A DNA stretch of 64,000 bases from positions 16,034 through 80,033 of the forward strand of contig NZ_FNOK01000046.1 of assembly GCF_900106995.1 (NCBI RefSeq). Reading direction: 5' to 3'. Under the pieces are notes generated by a model. It ran no database searches, was not told the origin of the DNA, and saw only the letters and a list, made by a program, of their open reading frames with translations. Below are positions 59,670-64,000 of the stretch, piece by piece (position 1 is the stretch's first letter; each line of letters opens with the position of its first letter). Made by a program: the position numbers and the translations under genes. The DNA is from Saccharopolyspora shandongensis. GTDB taxonomy: Bacteria; Actinomycetota; Actinomycetes; Mycobacteriales; Pseudonocardiaceae.

Positions 59670-60629
59670 ATGCGGGGAATCCCCAGGGTCTTCGCGGCGC
59701 TGGTCGCGTTGTTCGTGGTGGGGGTCTTGGCCGCCTGCGGCGGGCCGGAGCTCACCAAGACCGCCGACGGGCGCACCGCGCTGCGCGTCGGCATCATCCC
59801 GACCATCGACGCCGCGCCGCTGTACCTCGGCGTCAGCGAAGGCATCTTCGCCAAGCACGGGCTCGACGTGACGGTGCACGTCGCCGACAGCGGGGCCGCG
59901 CTGATCCCGGCGACGGTGAAGCAGGAGAACCAGATCGGCTACGCCAACGTGATCAGCGACTTCCAGGCCGCCGAGCAGGGGCTGGACATCAAGCTGGTGC
60001 ACAACTGCTGCGGCTCCGGTGCGGATCCGGCCAAGGATGTCTCCCAGGTGCTGGTCAAGCCGGATGGCCCGATCCGCACCGTCGGCGACCTGGCGCACGC
60101 CAACATCGCGGTCAACTCGCTGCACAACATCGGCGAGGTGAGCATCAAGATGGCGCTGGAGAAGCGCGGCGTGGACGTCTCCGGCATCCGGTTCACGCCG
60201 ATGCCGTTCTCGGACATGAACGACGCGCTCAAGCGCGGCGACGTGGACGCGATCTGGCAGGTCGAGCCGAACGTGCAGGCCGCCCTCGCCGCCGGGTTCA
60301 CCCCGCTGATCTCGAACTTCGTCGAGGCCCGCCCGGAAGCGACGCTGGGCTACTACCTCACCAGCGGCGCGTTCGCGAAGCAGAACCCGCAGGTGGTCCA
60401 GGCGTTCTCGGACGCCATGGACGAGGCGAACCGGTTCGCCACCGAGCACCCGGACAAGGCGCGCGAGGCGGTGGTGACCAACCTGAGGTTCAACCCGGAG
60501 ATCGTTTCGACCGCCAACCTGCCCACCTACCCGCAGGGGCTCGACCGCGCCAGCGCCGCGGAGTACGCCACCTACGCGGTCAAGTACGGAGCCATCGAGA
60601 AGGCGCCTGACCTGGACGGACTCTTCTGA
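59670..60629 (+). CDS. ABC transporter substrate-binding lipoprotein (NMT1/SsuA-like)
   Basis: A 319-residue receptor with a lipobox (LAAC, C23) and the NMT1/SsuA fold: LRVGIIPTIDAAPLYLGVSEGIFAKHGLDVTVHVADSG, GDLAHANIAVNSLHNIGEVSIKMALEKRGVD, GDVDAIWQVEPNVQAALAAGF. I start at ATG 59670 with GGAGGAG directly upstream; a TTG further up is less likely. Being in an operon with a CoA ligase, thioesterase and oxidoreductase, its ligand is more likely a carboxylate to be activated than a sulfonate. Confidence 0.9.
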   Translation: MRGIPRVFAALVALFVVGVLAACGGPELTKTADGRTALRVGIIPTIDAAPLYLGVSEGIFAKHGLDVTVHVADSGAALIPATVKQENQIGYANVISDFQAAEQGLDIKLVHNCCGSGADPAKDVSQVLVKPDGPIRTVGDLAHANIAVNSLHNIGEVSIKMALEKRGVDVSGIRFTPMPFSDMNDALKRGDVDAIWQVEPNVQAALAAGFTPLISNFVEARPEATLGYYLTSGAFAKQNPQVVQAFSDAMDEANRFATEHPDKAREAVVTNLRFNPEIVSTANLPTYPQGLDRASAAEYATYAVKYGAIEKAPDLDGLF

Positions 60630-60700
60630 TCGGGGCCCGCGAACTGATCATGCGGGCGACGGCGACACGCCCGGGAAAACCAACCCCACACGAACCCCGC

Positions 60701-60734
60701 CGACCGTGTAGTGTCTACGTCGGTCGTATTTTTC
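60701..60734 (+). terminator. Terminator-like hairpin before the cold-shock gene
   Basis: CGACCG (60701-60706) pairs with CGGTCG (60721-60726), with inner GTAG/CTAC pairing, followed by a T-rich tract (60727-60733). It would end the ABC operon, or belong to the csp leader. Confidence 0.6.
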
Positions 60735-60749
60735 TGGGGTCGTGTTCGC

Positions 60750-60780
60750 GCACACTCGCAGGATAGTGATGCGAGCGTGC
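60750..60780 (+). promoter_or_regulatory. Hairpin in the cold-shock gene leader
   Basis: GCACACTCGCA (60750-60760) pairs with TGCGAGCGTGC (60770-60780) except for one A-C position, with a nine-base loop. It lies about 105 bases before the csp ATG, in a leader long enough for temperature-dependent control, as is typical of csp mRNAs. Confidence 0.4.
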
Positions 60781-60885
60781 TGCTATCTGGTTGTAGCTGG
60801 AGAAGTCGCCGTTCGAGATCAGCGACCCAGGCGGTTACGAAGTGTGAGCGCCTGTAGTAGTACCGGCTCCCAGAAGGAGAGAGAC

Positions 60886-61089
60886 ATGGCACAGGGAACC
60901 GTGAAGTGGTTCAACTCGGAAAAGGGCTTCGGCTTCATCGCGCCTGACGACGGCGGTGCGGACGTCTTCGTCCACTACTCGGCCATCGACGCGCGCGGTT
61001 TCCGCAGCCTCGACGAGGACCAGAAGGTCACCTACGAGGTCACCCAGGGCCCGAAGGGCCCGCAGGCCAGCGACGTTCGCATCGTCTGA
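60886..61089 (+). CDS. Cold-shock protein (CspA family)
   Basis: A 67-residue single cold-shock domain. RNP1 motif KGFGFIAPDD and RNP2 VFVHYSAID are both visible, within the start GTVKWFNSEKGFGFI. It binds single-stranded nucleic acid and melts RNA structure. AGAAGGAGAGA precedes the ATG at 60886. A strong terminator follows 51 bases later. The gene is probably monocistronic. Confidence 0.96.
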   Translation: MAQGTVKWFNSEKGFGFIAPDDGGADVFVHYSAIDARGFRSLDEDQKVTYEVTQGPKGPQASDVRIV

Positions 61090-61140
61090 GTTCGGGTGAT
61101 CCGGCCGGTACCGGTTTCCGGGCCGGCCCCTGAGCTGCAC

Positions 61141-61182
61141 GGAGGCCCCGCACCCCACCAGGTGCGGGGCCTCCGTCCTTTT
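61141..61182 (+). terminator. Strong intrinsic terminator after the cold-shock gene
   Basis: GGAGGCCCCGCACC (61141-61154) is perfectly complementary to GGTGCGGGGCCTCC (61161-61174), with a CCACCA loop; GTCCTTTT follows at 61175-61182. Confidence 0.92.
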
Positions 61183-61730
61183 CAAGCGCGCCGGCGGCGG
61201 AGCAGCCCGAACAGCGAGGCGACGAGCAGGAAGCCCGCGAGGATCGCGACCGCCAGGCCCATCCGGTGCAGCCCGGCGTCGTCCGCGTGCACGCCGAGCA
61301 CCAGCGCCAGGAGCGCGGCGGCGAGGTTCGCGCCGACGTACTGCGAAGTGCGGTAGAGCCCGGACGCCGCGCCCATCCGCTCCGCCGGGGTGGCCGCGTA
61401 CATCGCGCTCTGGTTGCCCATGTTGTTGAACCCGTTGGGCAGCCCCAGCATCGCGGCGATCACCAGCAGCAGCGGGATCGGCGAGTCCGCGTCCGGCACG
61501 GTCAGCAGCAGTCCGCCGACGCACAGCGCGGCCGTTCCGACGACCAGCGCCGCGCGCGGGCCGCGGCGGCGCTGCAGCCGGGTCGCCAGCAGCGTCGACA
61601 CGGCGCCGACGGCGGCGATCGGCAGCACCACCAGCCCGGCGCCGACCGGTCCCAGGCCCCGGGTTTCCTCCAGCCACTGCGGCAGGCCGTAGAACACGCA
61701 GTAGAACGCCGAGTAGGTCAAAGTCGATCG
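61182..61730 (-). pseudogene. C-terminal half of an MFS transporter, truncated at its 5' end
   Basis: About 180 codons remain, with roughly six hydrophobic segments: TYSAFYCVFYGLPQWLEETRGLGPVGAGLVVLPIAAVGAV, TLLATRLQRRRGPRAALVVG (mid-repeat motif), GLPNGFNNMGNQSAMYAATPAERMGAASGLYRTSQYVGANLAAALLA. The reading frame enters non-homologous sequence at about 61722-61730 and hits TAG at 61743-61745. The N-terminal half is absent. A TTG at 61721 could start a fragment but is not likely functional. The break marks the edge of a rearranged region. Confidence 0.8.
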
Positions 61731-62028
61731 GGGAGGTGGGTTCTATGCCGATTTTGTCGGCTGCAGTCGGTAAAATTGCAGTTCAGACATGGTTTAGGCT
61801 ACCCATCTGTAGGGGCAACTTTTGTGCTCTTGTCGGCCCTCTTTGACCCATCTCCGGGTTGAACTTTGGTGCCCTGTGGCGGGTCCCGCCGCCCTAGTCT
61901 GGAGTCCCGTGGAGCGTGGCCTAACGGCGGACTCTTCGTGGTGCGAAGCTGTGGATGATCCATCCCTTCGCCGCCGTTCGCCTCGCCACCCAGCGACAGC
62001 TGTCGCTGAGGGCCCGCTGCGCACCGGG
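61722..62028. other. Intergenic, rearranged DNA with IS-end-like repeats and a palindrome
   Basis: About 300 bases without a supported gene, visibly less GC-rich in its first half (61740-61830). It carries two imperfect copies of an AACTTTTGTGCTCTTG-like motif (about 61819 and 61862), like terminal repeats of insertion sequences, and an 18-bp perfect palindrome at 61991-62008. Confidence 0.5.
61991..62008. repeat. Perfect 18-bp palindrome
   Basis: CAGCGACAGCTGTCGCTG is fully self-complementary and lies 20 bases before the first CRISPR-like repeat. Confidence 0.6.
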
Positions 62029-62245
62029 GAATTGACACCCGTATGCGCGGGGCCGACGCGATCAGCACCTCGAATGGTCAGCAGGGCTGGGAACGGTCCC
62101 GCGTGCGTGGGGCCGACGAAGCCGAGAACATCGCCGACGACCGTCCGGTAGAACCATCCCCGCAATGCGCGGGGCCGACCGAATGCCCCGGACTGTGGTG
62201 GGCCAGCAGCGACGACCATTGACACCGCGCATGCGTGGTGCCGAC
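62029..62245 (+). CRISPR. Short degenerate type I-E-like CRISPR array, four repeats
   Basis: Four 29-base repeats lie at 62029-62057, 62089-62117, 62151-62179 and 62217-62245. Each ends in GGGGCCGAC or GGTGCCGAC and has a G/C-rich hairpin core (best copy CCCCGCAATGCGCGGGG). Spacers are 31, 33 and 37 bases and unrelated to each other. Periods are 60, 62 and 66, against 61 for intact type I-E arrays. Repeats differ at several positions, so this is a decayed or relic array. No cas gene is present in the window. Direction is given by repeat 3' ends, not by a leader. Confidence 0.7.
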
Positions 62246-62297
62246 AAGATGGCGTCGGGCCCACCTCCGTGACGATCGGGGTTGGCAGGCGGCAGGG

Positions 62298-62792
62298 GTG
62301 CATGCGTCGCGGGATCGCGCAACCGTGCTGCACTCCAGCGGGGTTGACATCCGCCTGGTGAAGGCGCCTCACTCCGCGGGCCGTCGCCCGAGCTTTGTGG
62401 GCGACTTCGATTGGGATGACACCGAGGCTCGCCGTGCCGCGGCGAACCGCAACAGCGCGGCGTATGCGCCGGCCCCGCGTCAACCGGGGATGGACGCCCT
62501 TTTCGAGGTGGAGTACCCGGGTGCGGAGCAGGCCGTGCTGGCATGCCGCGACGTGTTCATTGTGTGGGGCGCCGAACTCGACTCCGGTCTCACCGCCGGC
62601 TGGCTCGGATTGCCCGCCATGAACGCGAACCACTGGCTCGCGGTCACGCAGTTGTGGTGGGACGAGCCGACGCCCGGTCAGGCCACCATCATCGGCATTG
62701 AGCCGCGGCCCAACGACGACTCGACCTTCGGTCACCGGCCTGTCCCGGCTCCCTCGATCAAGCTCAAGCCCCGCCATGCCGAAGGAAGCTAG
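62298..62792 (+). CDS. Hypothetical protein upstream of the XRE-ImmA gene
   Basis: I do not recognise this protein. About 165 residues from GTG 62298, which has GGCAGGG before it; the frame is open back to 62235 inside the CRISPR-like array, and GTG 62358 or ATG 62493 are other starts. It has an acidic, Trp-rich part (FVGDFDWDDTEARRAAANRNSAAY; VFIVWGAELDSGLTAGWLGLPAMNANHWLAVTQLWWDEPTPG) with no signal peptide or membrane segment. It ends two bases before the XRE-ImmA gene, suggesting a two-gene unit. Confidence 0.55.
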   Translation: MHASRDRATVLHSSGVDIRLVKAPHSAGRRPSFVGDFDWDDTEARRAAANRNSAAYAPAPRQPGMDALFEVEYPGAEQAVLACRDVFIVWGAELDSGLTAGWLGLPAMNANHWLAVTQLWWDEPTPGQATIIGIEPRPNDDSTFGHRPVPAPSIKLKPRHAEGS

Positions 62793-62794
62793 TA

Positions 62795-63678
62795 GTGACG
62801 CTCGAATCCGAACCTGTTCTCCGTGCACGCCGACGCCGAGCCAGTGGCGCCGTCGTGGACTTCGACGGGTGACGCCTGTCTCTGGCCAGGCGGCTGCGTC
62901 GCCTGCAGCGCACCGCGCTGGCGGACAAGACCAGCGTGACCGCCGCCGCCATCACCCAGTTCGAACGCAACACCGCGCGCCCCACCAACACCGTCCTCGC
63001 CGAACTCGCTCTCGCGCTGGGAATGCCCACGGACTTTTTCCGGCAGGGACGCCCGATCGAGCAGGTACCCGCCAGCGCCTCGCACTTCCGGTCGCTGCGA
63101 GCGACCCCGGCGATCGCACGGGATCAAGCGCTGGCCTTCGCCGAGATCGCACTGGCCGTCATCGACGTCATCGAGCAGTACGTCGAGCTGCCGTCGGTTC
63201 CCGGCATCGCTGAACCAGTCGACGGTGAACCTGACTCCGATCAGATCGTCGCGATCGCGGCGAACACACGCTCACGCATGGGCGTCGGGCTCGGACCGAT
63301 ACCTCACGTCGTGCGGTTGCTGGAAGCGCACGGGATCGTCGTACTGCGCCTGCCGCCCGAGGTCGACGGCAAGGTCGATGCTTTCTCCACCGAAGCAGGC
63401 CACCGCCCCCTCGTCCTGCTCTCCCCGGCCAAGGACGACCGCGCACGCAGCAGGTTCGACGCCGCGCACGAACTAGGCCACCTGGTCATGCACCAGGACG
63501 TGCAACCCGGCTCGAAGATCATCGAGAGCCAGGCGAACCAGTTCGCCTCCGAGTTCCTTGCCCCGACTCCGGAGCTCGAACCCGATCTGCCGCGAAAGGT
63601 TGACTGGGAAGCGCTCCTGCTCGCCATGAAGAAATGGGGCATCAGTCTGGCTGCCCTCGTCTACCGAGCCCGTGGCAT
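62795..63678 (+). pseudogene. XRE-HTH / ImmA-IrrE metallopeptidase gene with a premature stop and a lost 3' end
   Basis: Frame from GTG 62795 reads VVDFDG, then TGA at 62870-62872, and resumes in the same frame as RLSLARRLRRLQRTALADKTSVTAAAITQFERN (XRE helix-turn-helix) and, near codon 222, FDAAHELGHLVMHQ with the HExxH zinc site of ImmA/IrrE peptidases, then FASEFLAP and WGISLAALVYRAR. The stop interrupts a conserved stretch, so it is probably a mutation (or sequencing error). After RARG at about 63675 the frame runs into IS110 DNA, so the normal C-terminus is gone. Relatives cleave repressors of mobile elements or control phage and toxin genes. Confidence 0.75.
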
Positions 63679-64000
63679 CGGTCTGTGTGTGTGGGGGGGT
63701 GTCCCTATGTGGTTGTCAAGCCGCAGCGGGCGCGGCGTCTGGATGGGGGTGCCGGTAGTAGGTCTTGTTGCGGAGCATGGCGAACAGGACGTCGCAGCGG
63801 CGCCGGGCCAGGCAGATCAGCGCGGCGTTGTGTTTCTTCCCTTCATCGCGTTTCCGCTGGTAGTAGGTCCTGCTGGTGGGATCGGACAAGGCCGCGAACG
63901 CAGCCAGGAAGAACGCTCGTTTGAGTTTGCGGTTGCCGGTTCTGGCCGGGTGTTCGCCCTTGATGGAGGAGCCCGAACTGCGGGTGACTGGGGCGATTCC
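63679..64000 (-). mobile_element. IS110-family insertion sequence, partial, running off the window
   Basis: Homology to the XRE-ImmA gene stops near 63675-63680, and from 63716 the minus strand codes for an IS110-type transposase C-terminus. The exact element end lies between about 63676 and 63715, next to a TGTGTGTG and G-rich stretch. IS110 elements usually lack clear terminal inverted repeats, so the edge cannot be set by eye. Only the transposase 3' end is in the window. Confidence 0.75.
63716..64000 (-). CDS. IS110-family transposase, C-terminal part
   Basis: About 94 codons, translated from the window end: GIAPVTRSSGSSIKGEHPARTGN, then RKLKRAFFLAAFAALSDPTSR, then TYYQRKRDEGKKHNAALICLARRRCDVLFAMLRNKTYYRHP. 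This is the end of the Transposase_20 (IS110 C-terminal) domain, including the serine-containing region G-x-x-P. The stop is TGA at 63716-63718. The DEDD domain lies outside the window. IS110 enzymes use a DEDD RuvC-like plus serine site, and some are guided by an RNA made from the element's end. Confidence 0.85.
   Translation of the reverse strand, partial: GIAPVTRSSGSSIKGEHPARTGNRKLKRAFFLAAFAALSDPTSRTYYQRKRDEGKKHNAALICLARRRCDVLFAMLRNKTYYRHPHPDAAPAAA

Noticed and set aside
62298..62320. A possible fifth CRISPR repeat near GCATGCGTCGCGGG
   Set aside because: It keeps the right distance but lacks the GGCCGAC end and most of the stem.
61794..62828. Long minus-strand frame across the CRISPR-like array and the hypothetical gene
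   Set aside because: It runs through repeats and is rich in Arg/Pro; no domain is visible, and the plus-strand gene ending at 62792 pairs better with its neighbour.
1..64000. tRNA, rRNA or replication-origin features
   Set aside because: I saw no tRNA cloverleaf or CCA-type end, no rRNA-like stretch and no DnaA-box cluster in the window.

Overview
The window is high-GC, gene-dense DNA (roughly 70% GC by eye) with many 1-4 base gene overlaps (ATGA, GTGA, TTGA), GTG and TTG starts, several probable leaderless starts, and actinobacterial families (DUF5313, a class F sortase, UspA pairs, heteromeric acyl-CoA dehydrogenases, PucR, type I-E-like CRISPR repeats). It reads as a chromosomal segment of an actinomycete, most likely of the Pseudonocardiaceae (Saccharopolyspora-like). 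The genus is inference.

Layout. (1) 1-5952: a hopanoid operon: 3' end of a presqualene/squalene synthase-like gene, hpnE, a polyprenyl diphosphate synthase, shc, hpnG and hpnH. Converging on it at 5954-9971 is a coupled trio: an SDR, a DMT transporter and an unusual fusion of an MGDG-synthase-type glycosyltransferase with a WS/DGAT-type acyltransferase. (2) 10042-18116: housekeeping and stress genes: beta carbonic anhydrase, ChrB-N protein, LCP cell-wall ligase, GNAT, LarA-like protein, DUF5313, tandem UspA and threonine dehydratase. (3) 18153-22073: a dioxygenase remnant, a two-component system, and a wall-anchored-looking secreted protein followed by a class F sortase; the intergenic region carries four related 9-bp sites. 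(4) 22090-26557: UbiA prenyltransferase, methyltransferase, acyl-CoA dehydrogenase, type III polyketide synthase and DUF2071, a possible small natural-product locus. (5) 26624-30975: a lytic polysaccharide monooxygenase with a DasR-type operator, a luciferase-like monooxygenase, an MFS transporter and a secreted endonuclease I.

(6) 31028-40889: hydrolase, PadR regulator (with an AphA/PadR-type operator upstream of its operon), nitronate monooxygenase-like enzyme, SDR and acyl-CoA ligase, divergent from a pair of acyl-CoA dehydrogenases; a KstR-like site in the shared promoter suggests steroid or long-chain acyl catabolism. An MFS transporter, a secreted HNH nuclease and a LuxR-type fragment follow. 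(7) 40899-50683: a TAXI-TRAP transporter, a YtcJ-type amidohydrolase, an MHS transporter, a ThDP enzyme and a PucR regulator, resembling a catabolic locus for a small organic substrate. (8) 50763-60629: an MFS exporter, a Sua5/YrdC gene, then an operon of VOC protein, MDR oxidoreductase, thioesterase, CoA ligase, GntR regulator and a four-gene ABC importer, apparently for uptake and CoA activation of a carboxylate. (9) 60886-61182: a cold-shock gene with a structured leader and a strong terminator.

(10) 61182-64000 looks like a scrapyard: half an MFS gene cut at about 61721-61730, IS-end-like repeats, a palindrome, a short degenerate CRISPR-like array without cas genes, a hypothetical gene, an XRE-ImmA metallopeptidase gene with a premature stop and a lost 3' end, and the end of an IS110-family element running off the window.
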